Shown piece after piece: positions 16,153 through 25,237 of a stretch of DNA of 25,276 bases. This DNA comes from Elysia marginata (Eukaryota > Mollusca > Gastropoda > Plakobranchidae): the NCBI GenBank assembly GCA_019649035.1, contig BMAT01006051.1, forward strand, positions 83,433 through 108,708, given 5' to 3'. Position 1 is the stretch's first letter. Each line of letters begins with the position of its first letter. A program made the position numbers and the translations under genes. A model generated the notes under the pieces. The model was given only the letters and a program-made list of their open reading frames with translations, ran no database searches and was not told where the DNA came from.

Positions 16153-18770
16153 AAGTATAAATTTATGTAGCGGCTTTCTTTTCAAATGTCCTATGAATGA
16201 TTTTTCAGGCTGCAATACTATTTCAGTGATCAATCCCTTATTTTGGTCTAAACCTAATAATATACTAGGTTACAAGCTAGGCCAAGGGCAAAATTTTTTA
16301 TCAAAATTTTATTTCCGTCAACCTTTCTCTTCGTTATAAGTGTACAAAGATGATAATTAGTATTCCTTTTAAATGAAATTGAAAACAGATTTGTACTAAC
16401 AAAGAACTCTAATATTATTATGCACAGATTCTATTAGATCTAGACTTGTTTTAGGTCTACCTTCTGCTTCTTTATCTATTTAAATTGATAATTTTGATGC
16501 GTTTCTTTTTTTTTTTTTTTTTTTAGTGTTTCCATGTTTCCTGATTATGTCTAGATCTATGCTTTTTGGTTATTTTCTTTTACAACTTACGGTCTGCCTT
16601 TTGTGTACCAGCGTGCATATGCTAAAAAGACACAATCGTCTACTCTGAATCTTGTTTTTTTTTCTATAATTTTTCAATTTTACAAATAGAGATCTAGAAT
16701 CAAGATTTAGAATCTCCTAGATCTAAGCAGACAGTTTTTAAAGACTAAGTTCACAAAAAGTGCACAGCAGTGTACAAACAGATTTCTATTTTTTCTAAAA
16801 ACTTAATACCTGAACTTTCTGTGCGCTTGTATATCTAGAAAATTTTAGAAGATCGAATAATCAAGTTTACAATAAGCCAAAACGCTGGCTTGCCAAAAAA
16901 TCAGAAATCGCGTAACTTGACTAGCAGAGCGTAGGCCCTAATGCTAAAACAGAAGAAATCGTTACACACAGAGCCTAAAATAGAAAAAAAATGGAACTAA
17001 AATATAAACTAGATCTAGGTCTAATACAGACTCTAAACCAAGATATCTTCTATATCTAGTTCTATATCTAGATTATCTGAACTAATTTCTAGATGTAAGA
17101 CAAATTTTTAGACTCTTTATCAGTACATTAGATTTAGGTTTTACCTAAATTCTACAGAATTCAACAACCGAAGCGCGCAAAACTATTTTGTTAAGTGTGA
17201 TCTTCCGTCTCCCATTTTGAAACAAAACACACTGATCGACACCTGATATCTGGATTAGGGAAGAATGTCTGACCACTACACATCTCATCGTCTGGTCTTC
17301 AACATCGGCGTAGCTTGGTAAAAGTCAAGAGACTAGCAACGAAAGTCAGAGATGGAGTAAGTTATACTTCAGACAAGTTTTAAAACATTGTTTCGATACA
17401 CACCACTCTAATCTACTCTTTATTCCTATGAGCCAGGGACAAGGGTAAGAAAAAAAGTGAAAAGATACTTTCATGCAAATATTTTGAGGGAAATCTGGTT
17501 GACGCAAAGGTAAGGCTGAGGGCGCTGAAATCATTCTAGTTGAATAGCTTGTATCCAATCAGAAGCAACTATTTTCGGTATCTGAACTAAAGCTTACTTC
17601 TACCAACTAGCTATCACGTTATAACTATCAATTCTTACCTGCTCCCGTGCTTTTCCAAAAGTATAAGTCTCATGACATGATCTTGCATACTCCCAAACTT
17701 TTGTCGGTATAGATAACTGATATCCATGCAAAATAGGTTCTTGTGAGCGAGTATTGTGGGAAAATCCGAACGCTTTTTAATGTATATCCTTTCAAACAAC
17801 AATATCCTTACTAGTTCTCAACAAGAGACCTCTGGTTATGAACCATGTAACTTAGACGTGCCAATTCTAACCCAGGGCCGAGACATTGGGTGAAGACTTA
17901 ACGAGAAAACCTCAGATATAGTTGTATTGAGCATAACAGTTCTGTAACAAATAGACTTGCAGAGTTAAGCCGTCAGTACCCATCTTGCGAAAGGCCTTAA
18001 ACGGATTTTTTTTTCACAAGTGTGTATAAGTCTTCAGTAATCTTTCACCAAACATATCTTTGCATTGAATTCGACTTTTAAACGCTGTAATTGCCATTCT
18101 GTTCAGAAATGTTTGCTGTTTCAGAAAATATAATTATACAATCTCAATATGGCCTAAAATTGGCTTAACACTGAATATCCCTAGCTGCCTCACAACACGA
18201 GAACTATTGACTACTTTTTTAAAATACTAAACTCCATGTTCATTTTCATTGATTTCTTTCAATGTTCCCGTCAGTCTTTTCCTTTCTCTAAATACTCTAA
18301 AAACAGTTCGAATGACATCAATTCAGACACTTTAACTCTTTGCGTTGCACCATTTTACAAATTTTTTTCATTATAAATATTGATGTTTTACTTTATAAAC
18401 ATGAGATCTTGATTTGGGAATCTCTCTCAGTTCATTTTATTTTTAATCTTTTATCCCATTAAGACAATGTTAGATATGGATGAAAGTTTCTGTATGTACC
18501 ACAAGTTCGTAAGTTCCCTCTGTGTGCTTCAGGTCCGTCCTCTGATATTGTTAATTTTAGATCTTCGCCGCAAACATGATTACAATTTTGACATTAGTTT
18601 GTCAGCGTTATTCAGTCCATGTTTCTAGGCTTCTATAGTGAAAACAAACACTGTCAAATGACTTTCTGTACCTCATGATTTATAATATTAAAAAAGAAGG
18701 AATGAGGGAGAAGGTGCTGTCACTTAGCGCTTTCATATTTGTTACTCCTTTTTTCCTGACATAAGTAGGT
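16153..18770. other. Gene-free AT-rich spacer
   Basis: No gene recognised in 2.6 kb. It contains a 19-base T run (16506-16524) and CTAGATCT-type words clustered at about 16430-17095. Open frames stay at or below about 70 codons with no domain. Confidence 0.5.
16430..17095. repeat. CTAGATCTAG-type word cluster
   Basis: Overlapping AGATCTAG, TCTAGATC and ATATCTAG words recur many times, most densely at 16540-16560, 16688-16728 and 17008-17095. They match the words at 12133-12203. Low-complexity dispersed repeat, boundaries approximate. Confidence 0.45.
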
Positions 18771-18850
18771 GGGGATTGGGTTCAAGACCATCGACAGGTC
18801 TCTGGCTCATCAAGATTATTTTTCCTGTATTCCTGTATTCCTGTATAATT
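18771..18850 (+). mobile_element. Possible SINE remnant with (TTCCTGTA)3 tail
   Basis: GGGTTCAAGACC (18779-18790) resembles a tRNA B box. It is followed some 40 bases later by three tandem TTCCTGTA units (about 18826-18849). No A box is clear upstream. Weak evidence. Confidence 0.2.
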
Positions 18851-19458
18851 TATTTATTTTGCTTGACCCGAGGAATGTCGGTGTCGGAATGATAGTGTTT
18901 TTATATACCTTCCACTGGTAGGGGATAGTTTCTTCAAACGATGAGACATTAAACTCGACAAATAGAACGAGAGAGGATCAAGTCAGATAACAAGAAAAAA
19001 AAGGGGGGGTTCAGTGAGAAGTTCTTGTGTTGTTTACTTAAATTTTCAGAACATGCTTCGTTCTTTAAATTAATTGCCGGAAGAAACAGAGAAAGAAAAT
19101 ACAAGAGATAGAAAAGAGGTACCTCTTTTTTTTCTATGTTCTTTATGTCTTTCTCTCTTGCATGTCATACATTATTAGAAAAAGCAGTAGGAGAAGAGAA
19201 GCAGGAAGAGAGACAGAAAGGGCAGCATAGAAGAAACCATTACTATTTTTATATAATCGAACTTTTTCATTGATGAACTTTGTTTTTGACATAAAAATAT
19301 TTACGGAGCCAAAACAAGAGAAATCAAAAGTGTGAGACCGATCAGAGAAGATTGAGAGCATAAGGTAAGATAAACTTTACAGATCTCAATATGGGGAACT
19401 CGCAAAGATGTACTTCGTCGTCAATAAAACGTACGTACAGACGTACATAAAAGTTTTA
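18851..19458. other. Gene-free AT-rich spacer
   Basis: Nothing supported. A minus-strand 72-codon frame (19143-19361) lies over an AGAG/AGACAG-rich patch and shows no domain. Confidence 0.45.
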
Positions 19459-19488
19459 AGAGAGCGAGAAAGAGAGAGAGAGAGAGAC
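19459..19488. repeat. (GA)n microsatellite
   Basis: Short AG-rich tract with one GCGA interruption. Confidence 0.9.
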
Positions 19489-19568
19489 TGGAAGATCAAA
19501 AAGAGTGACGGAGGTGAAGCAAGAGAAAGAGAGGTATAGAATAGTGAGTTCAAACAGAGCTAGAGTCT

Positions 19569-19687
19569 GTGTGTGTGTGTGTACTGATGTATCCGTCCCC
19601 TATTGACCAAATCACGTCTGTGTGTGTGATGGTGGGTGGGTGTGTGTGTACTGATGTATCCGTCCCCTATTGACCAAATCACGTCTG
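19569..19687. repeat. 67-bp-period duplication joined by (TG)n
   Basis: A 40-base block (19581-19620, beginning GTACTGATGT) is repeated exactly at 19648-19687. Each copy is preceded by a TG run; the intervening TGTGTG/GGTGGG tract is 27 bases. This is a recent tandem duplication, probably by slippage or unequal exchange through the TG runs. Confidence 0.9.
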
Positions 19688-19719
19688 TCCATCACTGCTC
19701 ATCAGTCCAGCCGACTTCT

Positions 19720-19862
19720 TAATGGTCGGAGCATGCGCATCGCGCCACGAACCAGCATCTGATACCCAGAATTCCCTGACCGAGCGCGTGTCCAGGCGTC
19801 AACTTCCTCCAGGCCTTGGCTACTTCCGGTGGCGCATGTGCAAAAGCAGAGCCGGCGGATTT
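19720..19862. promoter_or_regulatory. GC-rich patch with NRF1-like and ETS-like motifs
   Basis: GCATGCGCA (19731-19739) resembles the NRF1 core. ACTTCCGGT (19822-19830) is an ETS/GABP-type site, and GGCGCATGTGC (19831-19841) is a second NRF1-like word directly after it. CpG is frequent. This combination is typical of housekeeping promoters, but no linked gene is identified. Confidence 0.25.
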
Positions 19863-19863
19863 G

Positions 19864-20038
19864 TAGGGAGAAAGGGGGGGGGAGGGGGGGCAACGTTGGT
19901 ATTAGAGCGGATTTTGCATAGAACGTGGGGGGCGTGGTAAGGAGGGAAGGGAATGGGGGAGATTTTACTAATGAAAGTTTGGAGAGGGTGAGGGAAAATG
20001 GAAGAGGGGAAATGCGGGAGGGAAGGGGGGCCTTACAG
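19864..20038 (+). repeat. G-rich tract
   Basis: Long G runs (nine at 19874-19882, seven at 19884-19890, then several runs of 3-7 to 20028) on the plus strand. G-quadruplex formation is plausible. Open frames here are Gly/Arg-rich by-products. Confidence 0.7.
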
Positions 20039-20758
20039 GAGATGGCTAATTGAATCGTTCCTACGCATGGTAATCTTCATTAAGTGTAGCAATGTCCAGG
20101 AAGAGGATAATAGGAGTAGTGGAGACTTCTTGAAAATCTTAAATCTCCCCCGCCCCTTTCTCTCTGTCTCTTTTCGGGGGAAATGGATGAAGAAAGGGGG
20201 ATTTGAGAAACTTTGAAGCTTAGAATACAGGCTATACAAGCTAAATGTGTTTAGATACAGCAGTATTTGCTATCATGGTAACAAACAAACAGATATGAGT
20301 TGAGTTTCCTTACAAGATGACCAAAACACAATTATTACTCTTAGTGAATCTCATTCAAGCTTTGAAAAAAGTGAATTTATTTTGAAACGACAAAGTATGG
20401 AGAATTCGTTCTTGAGGTTCATATTTATAATAGGAGAAACCCGATTACTAAAACAATTCATATAGAAATCTATGAAGCATGTTTAGAGTTGTCTTTTTCT
20501 CAAACATTCCCAGGAAAAAATTGAAAGGATGTAAAGCATATTTTTTAGTTAAAGCTATTTATAATTTTGATATTAAAAGAATGTGTATCAATATTACAAC
20601 TATAAGAGCCCAGTTTTGATCCGAACATCAAACATTTTATTCAAAGATTGTTGAAACAATCGAAACCATTTATATTTGGATATGTCCAGTTTGTTATACA
20701 GATTTTGATATGAAAAAATTATATACCGGAAATCAAATAATTATTGATTTTAACTTGA
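20039..20758. other. Gene-free AT-rich spacer
   Basis: No gene or repeat recognised. The 72-codon plus and 68-codon minus frames at its left end have no domain. Confidence 0.45.
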
Positions 20759-20785
20759 CTATCTTTTGCTACAGATAAGGATTCT

Positions 20786-21146
20786 CACAACCTGCAGACA
20801 GCTGCAGGCGACTACAATAAACACCGATCTGTGCTGTGACAGCAAGAACTGAGACGTTAAGTAGGTCATTGTTCTGCCGGACACAGAGCATACTGGACAT
20901 GCCATCTCTGGTCCAAGCGGGCTCAGTGGAGAAGGTTTTGATACAATGGTCATCTCGGGGCCAGGCGTCGGTGGACGGCGTGAGCCAGCCGGAACCTGCT
21001 CCTTGACACAATAGTGGGCGACTGCGCATGCTGAGAGCGCATGCGTCCGGCACTGGAAAGGGAAATGGTCTCTTGGCCTGGATGTAATCTGTATCACGAT
21101 CACTCCAAGTGCAACGGATGTGGGAAATTCTAACTTGATAAAACAA
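20786..21146 (-). CDS. Candidate coding exon of an unidentified gene
   Basis: The segment is richer in G+C than both flanks. One minus-strand frame (from 21146) stays open for 125 codons and reads as protein-like, with several Trp, Cys and Asp (for example GSGWLTPSTDAWPRDDHC). CCATTTCCCTTTCCAG (minus; AG at about 21055) could be an acceptor, and CTGCAGGTTGTGAG (minus, about 20781-20794) a weak donor. Against it: a second minus frame is open for 114 codons over the same stretch, the donor is poor and no flanking exon is found. No family recognised; it could be a non-coding exon or repeat. Confidence 0.2.
21023..21045. promoter_or_regulatory. Paired NRF1-like words
   Basis: TGCGCATGC (21023-21031) and GCGCATGCG (21037-21045) are two NRF1-like palindromic words six bases apart. 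They may be regulatory or simply part of the GC-rich patch. Confidence 0.2.
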
Positions 21147-21370
21147 GTGTTAAAAAGGAAAGTTTTTCTCTTGTTTTAAATAAACTTGAATCAAGAAAAG
21201 ATTTAAATATCGTCACGAAAATGTTTGATAATTTAATTGAGTATTTCGTCTTTAGAAGCCCAGAGCAGTTGCTTGTTAGGAAAAGCAACGCGGTGAGATG
21301 TGAAGGTTGTGACATCCGATAAATTAGGACTGTTTGAGAAATTATTCAACCTGTTAGTTGTCTGAGTAAC

Positions 21371-21383
21371 AGGTCAAAGGTCA
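21371..21383 (+). promoter_or_regulatory. Perfect DR1 nuclear receptor element
   Basis: AGGTCAAAGGTCA is two exact AGGTCA half-sites separated by one base, the consensus for HNF4, RXR heterodimers and COUP-TF. A 13-base exact match is unlikely by chance in 25 kb, but a target gene is not visible. Confidence 0.4.
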
Positions 21384-21606
21384 CAAGGTTATCCGATAGA
21401 ACTCTGACAATCTAGCCCTCCATAGTTTTGACAATATTGCCGGAAGCATTTCAGCACTTGGCCAATCTTCAATTTCTAGTTCTCAGCTCTTTAAAGTCTG
21501 ACAGACAATCTGATCTAGTTGACTCATTTGGCTACAGTGATGTATCTCCCTGAACATAAACGTAGATACTGCCAAATTTTCAAAGTTCTAATAACAGATT
21601 GATATA

Positions 21607-21850
21607 GGTTTTGTATTGGTTTTGTATATATATTTTATATTTACATTGTTTCGACCAACCCTTTTTAGCTGTGAGAACCGTTGTGTACCAGTCAGTAACT
21701 GCGCCAAACAAGTCTTGCCAGAGTATCTTAGTTTTAATAAATATTGATCTAGGCTTTTTATCGATTTTGTATAATATGTACTTCATATTGACTTTGCTAC
21801 GATCAACCCTCTTTAGTTGTAAGAACCGTTGTGTAACAGCCAGCGGCTGT
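21607..21850 (+). repeat. Diverged 148-bp-period tandem duplication
   Basis: 21607-21702 aligns with 21755-21850. Anchors are CGACCAACCC versus CGATCAACCC, the near-identical GAGAACCGTTGTGTACCAG versus AAGAACCGTTGTGTAACAG, and a shared TTTTGTAT-rich start. It is clearly older than the other duplications here. Unit function unknown. Confidence 0.75.
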
Positions 21851-21960
21851 AGAATTCCCGGAAGCAGGAGTCCCCAGTGCCGCAGTAACTGTCGCCAGGG
21901 TGATGTGAAGAGATGGGGGATTAGCCACGAGGATGAGAGAAGATTGACGCTAGTCACAGA

Positions 21961-22056
21961 AGATTAAGCTCCGAGCAAACAGTAACCCGCGCGCCGCTCG
22001 CCGCTACCACCACCGCTGCTGCTGTTCCTGCCTGCTCCCGCCTGCTAGCAACTGAG
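21961..22056 (+). other. Short GC-rich, GCT/CCG-rich patch
   Basis: The patch contains CCCGCGCGCCGCTCGCCGCT, then ACC and GCT triplet runs. It could be a 5' exon or CpG promoter of an unseen gene, or low-complexity sequence. No start or splice site supports a specific model. Confidence 0.25.
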
Positions 22057-22524
22057 ATGATTGTTTCTCAGAGTTATCTCCTCTTTGATTCTCTCACGTC
22101 TTTATCTGGTACTCAGTCTATCTAAGAACCTTGTAGGTTTAGTTAAGTCGAGATTCAGTTAGTTTTGTTTCATTTACTTTTGAAGAGTTTTGGACTAGAT
22201 AACGAAGACGGTCAGGCCATCAAAAATGTAAACAACCTTGTGCATCTTTATGTGTTGAAGTGCCTATGTTGTTTTGTCTTCGTCTGTTTTATCCGTGACA
22301 ATCAGACTGCGGTATCTCAAATATGGTTTGTCCTGTATATAATGCTCTTTGATTGTCCCAGGAAGCATTTTGTGATATGTGTGTTGAAAGCCTAGAGCTG
22401 TTAAGATTTCTTATAGCTCTGTGCTGTTTGTTTTTCTGGGTCATATCGTCATGAACATTGTTGAAGTCTTCACCTTCAATAAAACTGGTCTGGTAGTTTT
22501 TATAAACATTGTGTGATTTTTTCA
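22057..22524. other. Gene-free spacer
   Basis: No supported gene. The 76-codon plus-strand frame at 22165-22395 is Cys/Val/Leu/Phe-rich without a family pattern. Confidence 0.4.
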
Positions 22525-22614
22525 ATCGACTCACACAAAGAAGTGCGCAACCTGCAAGAAGGAATGCGGAAGAGGTCGTGTTTCACAAGCTGTGATGTAG
22601 AATTAGGTCAGAAC
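22525..22614 (+). repeat. Dispersed repeat, copy 2
   Basis: Partner of 8269-8347 in the same orientation: TCACACAAAG, GCGCAACCTGCAAGAAGG and AGGTCAGAAC match the first copy, with extra sequence in the middle. Interspersed element of unknown family. Confidence 0.55.
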
Positions 22615-23704
22615 CATTCCGAACGAGCCATTGTTGTTTGAACAAACAATGATGTTGTTTAAAATATTGCATTGAATTTCTTCATGAAAAATGTCACATT
22701 TTTTTTTCTTTATGTCTTTCGAGTAGTTTGAGCTTTTTTAAATTTAGCAATTCTATAAGATCTGGCGGAGTGGAATGTTTCTATTCGTCCTTTTTTTTTA
22801 CCTTTTTTTGCTTGACCTTAGTTAAGGCTGTTAGGTGGTGATTGAGTGCGCTTTTTACTCTACCAAAATGGGTTTTTTTCTCATTATTTTGGTATGTACA
22901 GGTGTGCGTTTTCAGGTTTCTTAATGACTTCTGGCACGTCAAAACTGTATGAGTAATTATCTGTCTACCTCTATGTTTATCTCGCACTTTTTTTCTTCAC
23001 GTCCTCTCTCATGACCTAAGCTTTCGTGGTGACCTAGCGCAGCAGCGTGAAGTCAATGAAATGGAGCAACACGGCTCAAACGGTCTATCTTATTTGAGTT
23101 TTGTGTAAAGTTAGAACAGAGTCCACCTCGATTTGAGCGGCTCTCTGAAGTTTTATTGAAAGCTGTATAAAGAGTTGTGACATCATCTACTCACGCTGGT
23201 GTGACGGGCGTGTGTTGCAGTAGCCTAGCTCGTGAGCTAACCACCACCACACCGCACCGGGAAACATGCTCACTCCGCATTCAAATTGTTTTTCTTTTCT
23301 TATCTTTACGAGCAAGAAGCTCCTACCTTAAACGTCATACCAGGCTGTGTGATTCCTTTGTTTTTATATCTATCTCTCTCATTCTCTCACTCTCTTTTTC
23401 TCTCTCTCTCTCTATCTCTGCCTAAGTGATCTAAGTACAAAACGAATTAGCACAAAATGTCTCTAAATGTGAGCTTTATTACGAGTAGAATATTTTCGAT
23501 TGGTTTAATTGAGATTTTCTGCTTCAGCTGGATCAACATACATCTGGAGGGCAGTCTGTTAGAAGAAGACCGGCGTACAACACAACCATCTTAAAACAAA
23601 AGAGCCAGCAAATAATAATTTGGTCACTGTTTTTATGCTGCGCGACTTTTTTCTTTAAACCGTTTACCCCTCTGTTCAGACCATCGCTCTATAAATCCGA
23701 GCAA

Positions 23705-23705
<1 letters not shown>
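22615..23705. other. Gene-free spacer
   Basis: No gene recognised. It contains a 7-bp-arm hairpin TTGTTTG-AA-CAAACAA (22634-22649) and a CT tract at 23370-23419. A slightly GC-richer patch (23180-23275) has no coding pattern. Confidence 0.45.
23370..23419. repeat. (CT)n microsatellite
   Basis: Imperfect CT/CTAT tract of about 50 bases. It generates the Ser/Leu-rich end of a chance open frame. Confidence 0.9.
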
Positions 23706-23765
<60 letters not shown>

Positions 23766-23777
23766 TAATAATAATAA
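23706..23777. repeat. (TAA)n microsatellite
   Basis: About 24 AAT/TAA units with a single GAT interruption, forming the tail of the LINE-like element. Confidence 0.95.
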
Positions 23778-24145
23778 GTTTATTTTTATATCGCCTTCCC
23801 TCAATAGGAGCTCAAAGCGCTTTACATAAAATTTTAACAAACTTAGATCTACGTATCCGCGTACAGGTATATCACTTATTTAAAAGTAGTTAGCTATACA
23901 GATAAAAGCGTGCACAAAGTTGCATGCTAAATATAAATCATCCATTAAAAGTATATAAATATAGTCATAGACATACAGTGTATATAAAAATATATTCAAA
24001 TCATTTTAAAGATTAATTTTCAAATTAGACTTAAAAGATGGTAGCGTCTTTGCATTTTGAATAGGAGATGGAAGATTGTTCCATATTTCTGCTCCTTGAT
24101 AAAAAAGGCTCTTTGACCAAAACTCTTCAAGTTAAATTGAGGTTT
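23706..24145 (-). mobile_element. LINE/SINE-like 3' tail with (TAA)n, minus orientation
   Basis: Read on the minus strand, TGTAAAGCGCTTTGAGCTCC (23808-23827) is followed by a GGCGATATAAAAATAAAC stretch and then (TTA)n. The arrangement AAGCGCTTTGAG, then TATAAATAA, then a TTA/ATT repeat is a recurrent 3' end of animal non-LTR elements and their SINEs. Upstream sequence on the minus strand to about 24145 may belong to the same copy. No reverse transcriptase is present; the 5' limit is a guess. Confidence 0.45.
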
Positions 24146-24150
24146 ATAAT

Positions 24151-24433
24151 GAAGCTCTGTGGCCTAGCGGTAAGATACTCGCTCAGAGATCGGGAGGTGC
24201 GGGTTCGATCCCCGGCCGAGTCAAACCAGGACTTTAAAATTGGTATTAGCAGCTGATACACCCAGTGTCTGGCATTATGGATTTAGTGTTATGTGTGGTC
24301 GGCCCGGTGTCAGGATAATGTGACTGGGTGTGGTGTATGTAAGCGCTCCTTACATCACAGCGTGGCAGCACGCTTTCATTTGTCCCAAGCGCCGTCTCTG
24401 ACATAACCTTGTAGTTGAAAAGAGACGTTAAAA
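24151..24433 (+). mobile_element. tRNA-derived SINE
   Basis: A box TGGCCTAGCGG (24160-24170) and B box GGTTCGATCC (24202-24211) lie 42 bases apart as in a tRNA, with a partly paired T arm, anticodon arm and acceptor. Mismatches in the stems argue against a working tRNA gene. A 200-base body follows and ends in GAGACGTTAAAA, which resembles the GGCGTTAAA-type 3' end of several molluscan SINEs. Pol III transcription and LINE-mediated mobilisation are the family norm. The 3' end runs straight into the minisatellite at 24436. Confidence 0.65.
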
Positions 24434-24435
24434 TT

Positions 24436-24665
24436 GTGGCATGTTCCGGCTATTTATAACTGTTCACATGTGGGATGTTCCGGCTATTTATAACTGTTCA
24501 CATGTGAGATGTTCCGGCTATTTATAACTGTTCACATGTGGGATGTTGCGGCTATTTATAACTGTTCACATATAAGATGTTCCGGCTATTTAAAACTGTT
24601 TACATGTGGGATGTTCCGGCTATTTATAACTGTTCACATGTGGGATGTTCCGGCTATTTATAACT
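24436..24665 (+). repeat. 34-bp minisatellite, ~6.6 copies
   Basis: Unit starts at 24441, 24475, 24509, 24543, 24577, 24611 and 24645 have an exact period of 34. Each unit begins ATGTTCCGGCTATTTATAAC and continues TGTTCACATGTGGG; the last unit is cut short. There are few substitutions (for example TTGCGG in unit 4 and TATAAG at the end of unit 4), so expansion is fairly recent. No spacers, so not a CRISPR array. Confidence 0.95.
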
Positions 24666-24735
24666 ACCACAAAAGTTTCTCTGCTTTTCAAATCTCGATA
24701 AATTTGGGTCAATTTTGTGAAATGAGTTGCAGCAG

Positions 24736-24800
24736 AATTATCGTTCTTGCCTGCAGATAGTTGACTTCGAAGGGGGAGTTTGTCAACAAGAACGATAATT
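24736..24800. repeat. 14-bp perfect inverted repeat (hairpin)
   Basis: AATTATCGTTCTTG (24736-24749) and CAAGAACGATAATT (24787-24800) are exact reverse complements separated by 37 bases. A second pair, GTTGAC (24760-24765) and GTCAAC (24782-24787), nests inside. It could be a small inverted-repeat element, a foldback or a hairpin RNA precursor. Confidence 0.7.
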
Positions 24801-25235
24801 TTCGATCTAATCTCATTGTCAATAGGCCAGAAAAATTTGTTGCATGGCTAAGGGTACCAAGGAAACAAATTAGCTATCAATTGTACGCCCACCTTAAATT
24901 TAGAAAAAACTTCAGGGTGAATTAGGAAAGTACAAAATTACTTATGATAACAAATGTAAAGATGGAAAAACCTCAACACTGGAACATTATACAGTTAATA
25001 AAAAACGTAAAACACAGAAAACTTCAAAAATAGAACAAAAACTAAAAAACGTCATGAAAAAGATCAGAAAAAATTGTTGGTTAAAAGAATCTAGAAAACT
25101 GTCACGCGTTCATACGCAGATACCCACACACACACACACGGATTTCCAGCTAAGACATTGGGACTTAAAACTTATCTTCTTCAGCAATTATCTGAACGGA
25201 AAAAAACAGCGCATGTACAGTCACACCCTGCAAGA

Positions 25236-25237
<2 letters not shown>
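24801..25237. other. Gene-free AT-rich spacer
   Basis: A-rich on the plus strand with no open frame of note. A short CA run lies at 25125-25139. Confidence 0.5.

Noticed and set aside
16076..16339. Open frame with a poly-Met start, and poly-Ile on the opposite strand
   Set aside because: It is a translation of the (ATG)n microsatellite, not a protein.
24154..24224. Functional tRNA gene
   Set aside because: A and B boxes are good, but the acceptor, anticodon and T stems contain mismatches and position 33 of the anticodon loop is not T. The sequence continues as a SINE body.
24436..24665. Possible CRISPR array
   Set aside because: The 34-bp units are contiguous with no unique spacers, and the context is an animal genome.
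24509..24760. 83-codon frame with repeated FITVHMW-like peptides
   Set aside because: It translates the 34-bp minisatellite. 34 is not a multiple of three, so the frames rotate and the peptide repeat arises only every third unit.
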